A stretch of DNA of 64,000 bases, from assembly GCF_947179515.1 (NCBI RefSeq), contig NC_067477.1:72650644-72714643 (forward strand), given 5' to 3'. The position numbers were made by a program, and so were the translations under genes. Below the pieces are notes generated by a model, which saw nothing but the letters and a program-made list of their open reading frames with translations, was not told the DNA's origin and made no database searches. Shown in pieces: positions 26,647 to 37,959 of this stretch (position 1 is the stretch's first letter; every line of letters starts with the position of its first letter). The stretch comes from Apodemus sylvaticus. Lineage: Eukaryota; Chordata; Mammalia; Rodentia; Muridae.

Positions 26647-26799
26647 TAGACTGTGATATTATATATACATTATTTCATCTTGTACACATTAGTATACGTT
26701 ATAATGCATACATTAGTGCCATCTCGATTGTATATCCCCTTTTCATATCATAACAAAAATGTTATCTGTCAATTTTTAATTCATTCATTCATTTTGTAA

Positions 26800-26956
26800 G
26801 TGTTGGGGCATTTGTATGAGGGAAGATAGGTGGACATCAGAGACATCTTGTGCAAGTTGCTTCTGTCCTTCCACCACGTGGGTTCCGATGATAGAGCTCA
26901 GGTTGCCAGCTTGCTAGTAAGTGACCTTACCAGCTGAGCTATCTTACTGACCCTTC
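26800..26956 (-). mobile_element. B3/B4-lineage SINE, antisense
   Basis: gcttctgtccttccaccacg, gtgggttccgatgatagagc and ccagctgagctatcttactg form the antisense tRNA-derived head and body seen in rodent B3/B4/RSINE elements. More diverged than the neighbouring B2. The precise family was not resolved. Confidence 0.7.
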
Positions 26957-26987
26957 TAGTTACTTTTTCACTAACATTAGGCTTAAC

Positions 26988-27077
26988 TAATGCAAAATTT
27001 GAAACCTACCATGTGGAGGTTTACATTTTCACCTAATGTAAATTATGAAATCTACCATATGGCGGCTTAAATTTTCT
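26988..27077 (+). repeat. Imperfect tandem duplication, about 46-bp unit
   Basis: The segment starting taatgcaaaatttgaaacc is followed at once by a diverged second copy starting taatgtaaattatgaaatc. Both carry ctaccat(g/a)tgg(a/c)gg and end in ttaca/ttaaa-tttt. Confidence 0.75.
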
Positions 27078-27299
27078 ATTCTTTTTATATCCAACTTTTA
27101 CCAATCCCAGGTTCCTGCTGTCTCGTACCTTAGCCACCAGGGCACAGACAGCATACCACTTTGGACTTTGGCTTCAACTTTATAAAACAGGGGCAGTTTC
27201 CCCAAGTGTCACTCTAAGTTGTCCCAGGGTATCACTGATGGTTTGTCTCTAGAAAGCTCTGGATTAATGTGGTCTGGTTTTGATTTCTTGATGTTGTTG

Positions 27300-27412
27300 T
27301 TGTTGCTTTCTTTTTTACGCAGTCTCATGTAACTCAAGCTAGTCTCAGTCTCACAGTGTAGCTAATATTTCCTTCAAACTCCTCATACTCCTGCCTTCCT
27401 GCTCAGATGAGA
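27300..27412 (-). mobile_element. Possible old B1-type SINE, antisense
   Basis: cagtctcatgtaactcaagc, ctcacagtgtagct and actcctgccttcctgctc vaguely follow the antisense B1 (7SL-derived) sequence. Strongly diverged, so low confidence. Confidence 0.35.
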
Positions 27413-27450
27413 TGTTTCAGTCATACCTTGTTTATATCTTTGTCCCAGTT

Positions 27451-27531
27451 GTTGTTGTTGTTTTGTTTTTTGTTGGTTTTTGTTTTGTTTGGTTGTTTAT
27501 TTGCTTTCTTGTTTTTGTTTTGTTTTGTTTT
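27451..27531. repeat. GTT/GTTTT-rich simple sequence
   Basis: Runs of gttgttgttg and ttttgttttg. No coding meaning. Confidence 0.85.
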
Positions 27532-27650
27532 CCTGATATACAACCACATCATCTTCAGGTTTTTGGTTGAAATAATTAATTGTATGCCCTATCTATCTCA
27601 GACTCAGGACTTCTGATAACCAATCTCCTCTCTATTTTCCCTCCTCCCAT

Positions 27651-27890
27651 CTCCTTCCCTCCCTTCTCTTCTCTTCTCTTCTCTTCTCTTCTCTTCTCTT
27701 CTCTTCTCTTCTCTTCTCTTCTCTTCTCTTCTCTTCTCTTCTCTTCTCTTCTCTTCTCTTGTCTTCTCTCCTCTCCTCTCCTCTCTTCACTTCCCCTCCC
27801 CTCCCCTCACCTCTCCTCTCCTCTCCTCTCTTCTTTTCTCTTCTATTTTTCTTTCTCTTCTCCTTTCCCTATCCCCATTTTTCTCTCTCA
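27651..27890. repeat. (CTCTT)n pentanucleotide repeat and pyrimidine tract
   Basis: An almost perfect CTCTT array fills about 27664-27760 and sits in a 110-bp all-pyrimidine stretch (27651-27760). CTCTC and CCCCT units with few purine interruptions follow to about 27890. The Ser/Leu/Phe-rich frame across it is an artefact. Confidence 0.97.
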
Positions 27891-28034
27891 GTTGATCTTC
27901 ATGTCCCTCTGACTTTGGGATCTTTTCTATAACAGTTGGAAGACAAAGCATATATATTGGGGAAAATCCAGAAATTTTAAGGACTCACATTATATAGACC
28001 ATCCTTTCCTAATATTACTGAAGAGATTGATATT

Positions 28035-28238
28035 TTGCTAAGAAAACTCCAGTGTTGCACCGGGGCTTGGGGAGAGCCGCTAAGCTTTGCAAGTGCAGCT
28101 GATGATGAAAAGCTGACTGTGCAGCAGTGCCAGACAGTGCGACGTGCAAGACAAGCTGCAGATCCTAAATCCCCAGCAGGAAAAGAACTGGATACATATA
28201 GACGACTTTTTAAATCATTGCCGGATTACAACAGTTGA
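28035..28238 (+). other. Short open frame of unknown origin, possibly a retrocopy fragment
   Basis: The 67-codon frame is more GC-balanced than its surroundings. Its ending (RRARQAADPKS, then YRRLFKSLPDYNS-stop) reads more like real protein than its neighbours do. An aataaa lies downstream at about 28278. I do not recognise the protein family. There are no visible splice sites, no clear A-tail and no target-site duplication, so a decayed processed pseudogene is a guess and chance cannot be excluded. No function is proposed. Confidence 0.25.
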
Positions 28239-30804
28239 AGTGAGAGGGTAGAGTGGAGGCAATTCAGAAGCTTCAGAAATAAAGCAGTAAATTAACTAGA
28301 TGTCCAGCTACTGTGGCCAGAAGGAAGGGGAGAGGTTTTAATCAGTAAGGGTTGGAATTTTGGGGGTGATGTAAACTTGGCGAATGGAATAAAATCCAGT
28401 AATCTGAGGAAATGAAATCACTGTAAGATTTGGGCTTTGTCCAACAACTGAGGCTAGTTAGAGTGAAGGATGAAGCTATGATGAACAGACAGGTGAATGT
28501 GAATTTCACGGGTCTGCAAGGTTCAAAATTTATGTCGAGATTATTACGTGTTCAGTGGGATAAAGGGAACATGGCATGACTGACGACCACAACAAGGAGT
28601 CAAAGCCTAAGACAGAGTTGGAGTGGGCACTGCATTGGTCTGCAGGAGAAAGGCTGGGAGTGACATGCAAATATCTTGTGAGGAATTGGATTTATCCACT
28701 CTCTATCTCACTCTGTCAGCTCCGGGGAGACAAAAGTCTCAAGAGAAGGAACAGTCTCAAGAAGGCTAGTTCTCAGTGAAGGTAGAGAAGTGAAGGCTCA
28801 CCCAGCCTGTAACTCACAAAGAGGAGACAATGCATTAAGCAAGTCAGGAAAGGCTGCTACATTAGCACTGTGGACAGCAAGCAAATGAGACTGGAAGAGG
28901 AGAGAAATTTAGTTGCCTGTTCTAAAAAGAACATTTATATCTGTTTGCTTTTGCTGACAGATCTCTGGAGTTTGACAATCTCTTTGTTCCTTCTGTATGA
29001 CCTAGTCTAGTAGGAGACAACTTGGTTTAAATTTCCAAAACAATGATGACTGAAACAAATTTTGAGAATTGAATACAGAATTGTGTGTCGGCAGTGAGAA
29101 TTAATCCGCTGAAAGTTTCAGGCAAATGTGGTATTCACTTGTCGGATGAATTTGTTGAAATTCTATTGTAAACTTATTTCAAAGTGATCTAGTACAGTGA
29201 GTTGTGTAGTGGAATTTGCAGAAATACTAACTAAAGGCTTTTCACTTCACCTTCTCCTAAGCAGATGCTGTGGGATTGAAGAAAACAATTTATACATCTA
29301 GAGTCTGAGAATCAAATGAGAGAACAAAGTAACCGGGAGCTTTGGAAAAAATATCTAGCCAAATCAACCCAATGTACTGACATTCACTATGTTTAGTTCT
29401 TATAATTTAGTTCTCATAACAAAGCTCAGACCTGTATACCAAGTTAGAACAGGGATTAAAAAAATAAGTAGGCGATTAGTAGACAGGGACATGGCAGCAG
29501 GCATGCTATTTTCTTGCTGTCACTTTATGTCACTCCAGCTTTTCGGAGACATTGACATGAGGACCAGGCAGGTCTGTGTGTTTTTACAAACGACTGTCCT
29601 GTCAGTCTTGGGCAAACAGGACCTCAGACTACAGTTGGATCACAGCTTTGGATTTCTCCTCTGTGTCGAATCAGTCATTTCCTGTTTGGTGTGAGTTAAC
29701 AGTTACTTTGAAGAATTTTTTTTTCTCCTGAGTCATCTCACTTGATAATGTCAGCCATGGGCTCACTGGGACATGTTGTATTGTCAATCTGTGATTCTCA
29801 CTTTGGGCCATTTCTGTTGCTTGTGTCTCTTCTACTTTCAATTTCTCTTTGGTTGCTTTCCCCTATTTTGGGAGAATTCGGTCCACGTGCCGAGAAATAT
29901 TATAGGTTAATCTCAGCAGGATGTGTGAGAAAGAGACCTTGGAAACAGGATGAAACTTGGAGTGTCATAATTCTATTTGCAGAGACTTGATCCTTGCTTA
30001 CATGGACTGATCACAGTTGCTGAAAAAAAATAACTCTGTGATATTTTCATGGATTCAGCCATATGGCATCGCCCTACCTGAACCACCATTCTGTTTTCCC
30101 TTCCAGACACTGAGAAATGCAATATGGACATCCTGTCTGACTACACAGTATACAAACTCTTTACCTAGTGTTGCAGATGGCTTTCATATATCCAAAGGGC
30201 TGTTTATTAATGTGGATATTTTTTCTCTTGCTTATTTACATATTGCTCAAAAGCCTGCCTACAACACAAGATAAATTTGCATGCATGCCATGTCTCTGGA
30301 GTAAAGCATACACCTACACAGTAGGGCATGTCATTTCCATAGAGGCAAGTGATTTTGTGTGTGTGGGGAGGTTCTATTTCTATGTGAGGTGGGGACAGTG
30401 CCTAAAAGTACTCTTTAAAAATTGAGCTGTTCAAAGCACTCTCTGCAATGGAATCAGAGTAAGGAGGTATTTAAATGTTGGAGTGTGTAGCATATGTTAA
30501 GGAGGAACCTAATGGAAAAGATAGAGGCAAGAAGGGAAACTCTTGGAATAAGCTGGGCTAAGGAATATTCTTGGATTTGCTGTTCAGTACCAGGTGCATG
30601 ATTAGAACATACTTAATTTGAATGATTTCATCTATAAATTTAAAAATAAGTTATATCTTGCAAAGTCAGAAGGACTTAATACTGTGTCTGAATCACTTGA
30701 ATTGATGTTAAAATTAGTTCAGAACTGACACTTTATATTATGGGGACATAAGTATTAATACTTCTGGGACATAATAACTTTATCTTATTATTTATTCATA
30801 ATTA
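28239..30804. other. Unique sequence, no gene or repeat recognised
   Basis: About 2.6 kb with no transposon sequence that I can name. Frames of 80-100 codons at 29.4-30.4 kb overlap each other in different phases and show no family motif, so I treat them as chance. Purine-rich stretches occur near 28.7-28.9 kb. Confidence 0.45.
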
Positions 30805-31103
30805 GTGTTCATGTAGGGACATAGGTGAATGTAGATGTGAGCACATGGGAAATGTGAGCACTGAACAAATGTGAGAAACCTGGAAGCCAGACATAAACGC
30901 CAGCTTTCTTTCTCACTTGCTCTCTACCTAGTTTTCGAGACCCAGACTTTGACTGGGATGTGAGACTTGCTGATTGGCTAGACTGACTGTTTAGCAAGCT
31001 ATAGGACATTCCTCTACTTCTCAGTGGCAGGATTATAGATATGTGCCACTGGACCTTTTTTTTTTATTTTTAATATGCATGCCAAGAAACTGAACTCAGG
31101 TAC
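30805..31103 (-). mobile_element. B4 (RSINE) SINE, antisense, left part; split by an insertion
   Basis: The antisense B4 body is visible as cttgctgattggctagactg, actgtttagcaagc, gcaggattatagatatgtgc and aaactgaactcaggta. It stops at 31103 where the composite repeat begins. The missing tRNA-derived end resumes at about 32559 (ctactttattcatagccatc then ttctccagc), so the SINE was cut in two by the later insertion. Confidence 0.8.
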
Positions 31104-31162
31104 TGTGCTGGTTAGTTTTTGTAAACTTGACAAAAAGTAGAGTCACCTGGAAAGAGTGGCCT
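31091..31162 (+). repeat. 72-bp direct repeat, copy 1
   Basis: Contains 13 bp of B4 (tgaactcaggtac) and the first 59 bp of the composite element. Matches 32126-32197 at 71 of 72 positions. The single difference is at agtcacc(t/c)gg. Confidence 0.95.
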
Positions 31163-32553
31163 TTATCAGAGTGGCTGGTGGCGATGTCTTTATGTTATTT
31201 TTGATTAATTATAGGACTGGACGACCATTGTGGGCAATGCTAAGCCTGAGCAGTTGGTCCCAGAGTATAAAAAAAAAGTTGTCTGAGCAAGCTAAGAGAA
31301 ACAACTCTGTAAATGGCATTCCCCTGTTTCCATATTTCTGTTTTAGTTCCTGCCTTTGGGATTCTTCCATAAGCTCCTCATGGCTTCCCTCAGGAATGGG
31401 CTGTAACTAGTGAGATGAGACAAACCCTTGGAGCCCTGACTTGCTCTCAGTCAGTATTCTACACAGCAAAAGAGATGCAAACCAGTACAGAAATCCATAC
31501 TGTGAGTGAGGGTCATCACTGTGATGGGTAGAAGCCTTTGGAACTTTAGACTTGAAGTTCTCAAATCATTATAAGCTATTGTTGGGGAGCTTTGTAGATT
31601 AAACTTTTGAGAGAAATACAATGGAAAGCTGTATTGTGGAGCTTTAGAAGACAGTCTTAGAATCCTCCTAAGACTCTATTAGGGTTGTATGTTTGATATT
31701 TTGAATTAAGTGTCTGTAGTTTACGGTTAACTAAGGCTGAATCATGGACTAAAATTTAGAAGAGATCATTATCCCTTAAATTAAACCTTAAAACTTAGTC
31801 AGATGATATGACCAAAATCCTTGAGGATATATAATCTGGGAAGAACTTCTCTGAGGTCAGCCCACAGAAGTTGTTGGCGTAGGAGAACCTCAAACTGGGA
31901 GTGGAACTTGATAATGTACAGAAGTTCTTACACGCTCCTGGTTTTGAAGGATTGAGGAAGTAATTGAATGAAAATGAGGCTTAGTACCACGTGGAAGGAT
32001 TGGGGTACTGACAAGGGTCCAGGGAGCTTTTGGTGAAGATGAAGACACACCAGGTCCATGGGATGACCATGAAAGACGCAGTGGGTCTTAAGTGGTACTA
32101 GTCTAAACTCAACAGACAAAGAATCTGAACTCAGGTACTGTGCTGGTTAGTTTTTGTAAACTTGACAAAAAGTAGAGTCACCCGGAAAGAGTGGCCTGTG
32201 GGGACTTATTAGACATCTACCAGATTTGCTTGTGAGCATGTCATTGGGAACACTTTTCTTTTTAAATTAATGATTGCTGTTAAGGGGGTCTAGAAGGCTA
32301 TACAATGCTACCACTAAGAAGCTACTTCTTGCTTATAAAATGAGAAATTTTAGAAGGCCCTTGGGGAGCAAACCAGAAATCAGCATTTCTTTATACTCTG
32401 TGCTTCAGTTCCTGCTTTTACATTCCTGTCCTGAAAACCTGCAATGACTCCATGCATGGTAGAAAATAACCTGTAAGATGGAATACTTACCTCCTCAAGT
32501 TGCCTTTGTTTGGTGTTCTGTCATAGCAAACAAAAGGCAAATTAGGACAGTAT
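31104..32553 (+). mobile_element. Composite rodent repeat (RMER1-like) with direct terminal repeats
   Basis: A first terminal unit (31104 to about 31490) starts tgtgctggttag, contains aacttgacaaaaagtagagtc and ends near aaccagtaca. About 650 bp of internal sequence follows (31490-32125), then a second terminal unit (32139-32553) starts with the same tgtgctggttag. Beyond the first 59 bp the two units resemble each other only loosely. The element sits inside a B4, with ggtac on both sides (31099-31103 and 32554-32558) as a possible 5-bp target duplication. The 49-51.5 kb locus has the same plan. No coding capacity is seen. RMER1 is named from memory and needs a library search. Confidence 0.55.
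32126..32197 (+). repeat. 72-bp direct repeat, copy 2
   Basis: Near-identical partner of 31091-31162. Its first 13 bp (tgaactcaggtac) equal the B4 host sequence that flanks the left end of the composite, although this copy lies inside the composite. Confidence 0.95.
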
Positions 32554-32558
32554 GGTAC

Positions 32559-32585
32559 CTACTTTATTCATAGCCATCTTCTCCA
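32559..32585 (-). mobile_element. B4 SINE, antisense, right remnant
   Basis: ctactttattcatagccatc followed by ttctccagc is the expected antisense tRNA-like end of the B4 interrupted at 31103. Confidence 0.55.
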
Positions 32586-35500
32586 GCTGAAAAATTAAAA
32601 TTATTTTATTTACAAAGGTTCTTGAAGGGTATATTCCTAGTACTTTTAGAAATGTCTGATAAGTAGTAGATCAATTCATTTTTGTTTCACCTACTATAAA
32701 AATGCAGTAATCTGTATGAAAAGCATTTAATGCACTTTAATAATTACTCATATTTATGGAGATGGAATTGGAATCTTACAGGTGATTTCTGGGTAATTTT
32801 CTGACAGGAAAAGAAACTAAATATGAAAGGGATTTAGATTTTTTTCCACTCTGTTTGCTTTACAACTTCTTAGCTTAGAAGTGGAAAACTAACGTGGGGG
32901 AAGAGACCACCAGAATAAGAGTAGAGAAACATTATTCAAGTGTTTTTTTTCATTTGCATAGGTTCTCCTCATTTTCTGGAATGCATCTTGCCTAAGAACA
33001 GATATTGCACTTGTTTTATTATCTACTGCATACTGCCTAGTCAGTGTCTTGGGCATAACAGTTATCCAGGATTTATTAAACAGATTTCTATTTCTTTGCA
33101 TCAAATAGTATAAAATTTATACTAATGCTTACTTCATCCTATTTTGTTCATGGAATTAAGAAGACTATATCCTGTAATATTTGTATATTCAGAAGTTTTT
33201 ATTTCTGTATCTATTTTAAAGGTTAGTAAAAATATTTTAATTTTTTTGGTACAGATTCTACTTTTACTTATTTGGTTACATGGTTATAAGGAAGTTTGCA
33301 CCGGTTACAAGCAAACTTGCTCTAAATATGTTTCAATCAACTTAGTTTGCTCTGTCCTTAAGAATCAATCTAGTACTATGCTGATGCTTTGTTGCTGTGA
33401 GATCACTGAGCCTATAAGATATCTACAGCAAAAAAGGGCTTATTACCACAGCACACTTTGTAGGAAGAACGTATATTGTTTTCTCAGAAGTTATTTCTTT
33501 CATTTTTTATCAGATTGAACTTCCAGATGGAAGGCCTATCACAGAGACACACTTTCTTGCTGTCTGATGGCACACTGAAATACTGACTCTACAACACAGA
33601 ACAAGATGGCATGACCACGTAGCTGTCAACAGCAACATTGATATGCGTCTTATGTCAGGATCCCCAATTTCCATGTTAATGCTGATGCATTTTAGGAAGC
33701 CTATGGTCTAAATCTGTCATCCCTGTTCATTTAGAAGTTAGTGTAGTTCTAAACTATGCCATCTCTAGTGTGAGTATGATGAAAACCAATAAACAAAATC
33801 ACAAATCACTCTTACAGCCAATTGATATCTTGAACTGGAGCTAGAGTAAAGGTCAGGAGAAGTGGGATTTCTCATTTTCCTCCGCAGCTGTGACAGCAAC
33901 ATTTCTAGTAATTGAGTTCAGCTATTAAATGGCAAGCCAGAAACATGAATAGGGACTTAGTGAAGGGGCAGAATCTTAGGCTCTTGGTCCCTTCCTGTCT
34001 GGAGGTTGTGTGACACTGGGGGGACTTCTCAACCTTCATGTTTCCTTAAGGAGAATATAAGAGAAAGATAATTAATGAGATAATTGTGACCTTTTTATCA
34101 CCAATATTTTATAATCTATAAACTTAATATGTTAATCCATGTGGCTGAGATATTAGTGCACATTTATGTGAATCAAATCATTTCTATTACAAAAAGACTG
34201 TTTGAAGTAGTAGCAATATCTCAATAGTTTTGTTTATAGTTTTTTGGCAGATTATATCAGTGAAAGCCCCTGCCATAGATGTTCTCATTTATTATATACA
34301 TATTTCAACACATTTGAAAGTTTCATATATTATTAAGATTTTTCCTCTGAATTTTAGGGAAAACAAGGAAAAAGACTTCTACAAAAAATGGGTTTTAGGA
34401 AAACCATTACTTTGAATTAAAAGTATTTATTATCTGAAAAATACTACCAGCAATATAACCATAATTCATGCCTCTTGATAGAGTCCTGGCATGCATGTGG
34501 CTTGTCTTTCTATAGTAACATGTTGACAACAAAGCAATAATGATGTTTAATTCAAACAATCTTTTTATGGCAGGCAGGATGTGAAAAATATTTTTGATAC
34601 ATTCATCATGTTTTTATGTTCCAGGATCATCTTGCAAAAGCAGACTAAAATCTTTCTGAAATGTGTGGTCCTTAGATCTGAGCTGCTAGAATATTATGAC
34701 TCCCTTTGTCTTCTATTTTGTGATTTTGCCAGTAGTTGAAACATGGAGAACAATAGAGTGTACATGAATAGAGTCGAGCCTCAGCGAAGGTGTAAAGACA
34801 GTGAAAGCTGACAAGAGACGAGCACTAATGAGCCAAAGTAATCGCTTTAAATCCTCTCGTTAGATATTTGTCTACCTATATCTCTGTGTCACTGAAGGTT
34901 TTAGAAAGAACAAACACTTTATTCAAATGAAACTGATTCTTTCACTAATGCCCAAGTGCAAGTTATTTTAACTCATATGGAGTTTATTTAGTAGATATCA
35001 GATATAAATACTGATCTTCTGATCTTTATGGAGCCTCATATTAAAACATAGTAAGATCTCAGTTACACATTTTATAGTTGTTTATTGATTTATTTGTTCA
35101 ATTTTTCACATATACTCTGCCTCTTGATCTAAACCTCTTCATTAGCAACCTTCACCCAAAAGCCAATGGGTATATTGAAATGACTTGTGACTACATATAA
35201 GAATGTTGCTTTAGAAACCCAAGTGCAGTTGTATATGGGAACTTTTAAATTGTCTCAGAAAGTCTCTCCCATTTCTCCACCTTTCTTATTGCACAGGGCC
35301 TCCTTCTCTTTGCCAACCGTGTTCTGCTCCTTTCCCCTAAGCCCTTGATGCTGCCAGTCTGTGTGTGTGTTCAGTTAGCCATTGCATATGTGTGTGTGTG
35401 TGTGTGTGTGTGTGTTCAGCATACCAGCCATGATAAAAGGAATTGGAAAGAAAATTGTGTGTGTACCAAAATGAAGAAAGAGGTGTTCCCTGTTACCTTT

Positions 35501-37959
35501 CTCTAAAACAGCACAGATTAATAATGGTTTACATGTCATTTACATTTTATTTGCTATTGTAAGTAATTGAGAGATGAAGTTTATGGGAGGGCATGCATAA
35601 GTTATTTGCAAATAGCACATCATTTATGGATTTTTGAGGTCTGTGGGGGAATCAGGTCCAAATCACCAAGTACACAAAGTGACTTTGCTACTTGCTCAGA
35701 ATTAGCAATCCAGTTTTCTTGTCAGTCTACTGACTGGGCTACACATTTAGTTGATGCTGAAAGGTGAACAGGTTTAGTGCCAATGTCACTTGTATTTTAA
35801 TATAAGTTTCAATGTTAAGGACATTTAATTGTTAGCCTTACCTGACTCCTAATCCTTGCCTCCAATTATTCCCAGCCTTAAAGTGCTTCTTACAGTGAAA
35901 AACGTTATTACAATTGATTGATTAAAATAAATTATCTTCATGGAAAAACAGAATCTTTACAGAAAACCATTTTTTTTTTGTTTCCAGAAATGACTTATTT
36001 ACTTCCTCTTGTCTATGTGGTCCCACTAACTTTATTTTTACTGGTATATGACTATCTCAGGCTTCATGAAATTCTATAACTGACACATCTAAGGTAAAAT
36101 CTTTTTATTAGTTCCTTGTCCTAGTGCATTGGGAGACTCTCTGCCAAAAAGAGCAAGTGCGGCTCTCTATCTGTTAGGCAGGGTGCTCTGTCACTCTCAC
36201 AGGTGAGGGTCACCTGATCTCATTCCCATTTCCCACCCTTGCTGCTCCGCATTTCAGCTGCAGCTTGCCTCCAAGTTTCTCTTTCTTCTACATGGTAATG
36301 GTCAGCATATCTTGATCTTTGGTGTTTCATATGTCTCTGATATCACTGGGGCAGTTTCCCGCTGTCTTCATTATTGGTTACTGGTGGTAGTCTTAGTGTA
36401 TCAGTGAACTACCCTTGTTTTCACTGCACACAACTTTGCTAGGATCGATCCTTGACATTTGGTTAATTTTCCAGATAACACAGCAGGAAGTCCTCCTTTA
36501 CAACATGCCCTGGATCTGAACTCTGTCCATTGAGGAGGTGCTGAAGTTACCTGGCAATTCTGCTTCGAATTGCAAGAATACTTTTGTTTTCTTCTTTTGA
36601 ACCCAGTTGATGCCTGTAATCTGGTTTCCAGTTCATGTCTTTTTAGTCAATAAGACATTTAGTATATGTTTGAAATCTCCTCAAAGACTGGCTTCAGGTT
36701 CTCACCCCACAGTACTCTCAAGTGGCATGCTCATCAGAGGATGTGGCTGCTGACCTTTGCCTAAATTATACAAGCAGATAAGAAGGCTCTGTCTTATGTG
36801 TCAACTCTAGCCCAAATAAATTATGTGACACCCTGTCTCTTCTTTTGGTCAGACTGATTTATTTATTCAGAGAACAGAAGAGAGGAAGATCTTTCCTTTC
36901 CCCAGTAGTCTAAATATTATATAAACGAAGACGCCTCCTTTGTTACTAGCTTGCAGAAAGTGAATGGTAGGTAGAGCATGGAGGGTTTGCCTGACACTGT
37001 ATTTCCATTGTACATTCACGGTCAGTAGACAGAAATGTGGTGAGAAGAATCTATTCTCTATTCACCAGAAGAGAAAAGAAATGAAGGGGGTTTGACATGT
37101 TAAATGCTAGGTTTAAAAAAAAAGAAGTAATGATAAAATTCTGTGACATTAAAGGTGATAAACTGCACAAAGAAGTTAAGACACAGTCTTTGAACATGAG
37201 ATTGTGAATGGAGACAGAAACCAGAGATTTACTCAGATATCCTCTGAAAGCCTTATCCTCATAATAAATGGAGATAATGGGGCATCCATATGAACCAGGA
37301 CTAAATAAAGTATGAAATTAATATCAATATTCCATTATTTTAATAGGAATCACTGAAAAATTTTAAAGTTAAAAATAATATTTCATTAACTTGTTAAAGG
37401 TCTTTTTCAGAAAATTATCTTTTATACCTCAAGTTTTCTTTGTACTTGCAGAAAAACTAGAGTTTACTCTATTTCCATATTTGGCCTCTGAGCTATAGTA
37501 GAAACCCCCAAAGAGAGAAATATAGAAAACAGGTATTTTCTTGTGCCAAGATCTGGTTTCTGAGAAGAAAGGGTGATACTCGGTTTCAAATGCTAACGAT
37601 AAAACTTAGATGTTGGCGTGAAATTCGAGATTCCAAGGCAGAAGACATGTATGCAGTCTCCCATATTCTATTACAAAACTTTTCTTATCAGTATTCTATA
37701 AAATATATGAGAGTTGATATCTCATACTCTATGTAATTATATGATCCAAAATTGATAATTCTAAGTAGTTCTTAAACAATTTAGGTGTTTATATTTTATA
37801 ATAAAATGTTGATAAGTACAGTTAAAACATCATAGTGATTGCTCTCAACAAAGATTTGGAAGTTCTAAAATTTAATTTACTTGACCAGAAGCTATCAAGT
37901 CACTGACTGTGTTTTTTCAAAATTATATTTTCCACCTGGGCTAAGGAAAACTAGTGAGA
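32586..37959. other. Unique AT-rich DNA, no gene seen
   Basis: Apart from the GT microsatellite near 35.4 kb I recognise nothing definite. The stretch 36100-36850 is more GC-balanced, may be an unassigned old repeat, and resembles no family I can name. A 124-codon frame at 33144-33518 is hydrophobic, AT-driven and unsupported. Confidence 0.45.
35361..35415. repeat. (GT)n microsatellite in two blocks
   Basis: A short GT run (35361-35370), an 18-bp spacer and a longer TG run (35389-35415). Confidence 0.95.

Noticed and set aside
27580..27912. 110-codon Ser/Leu/Phe-rich frame
   Set aside because: Produced by the CTCTT array; no start context or homology.
29389..30425. Cluster of four plus-strand frames that might be exons of one gene
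   Set aside because: They overlap in different phases, start without context, and I could not identify consistent splice sites or a protein family.
33144..33518. 124-codon hydrophobic frame that looked like a membrane protein
   Set aside because: AT-rich DNA readily gives Leu/Ile/Phe-rich frames. There are no conserved motifs, no splice context and no repeat or gene neighbour to support it.
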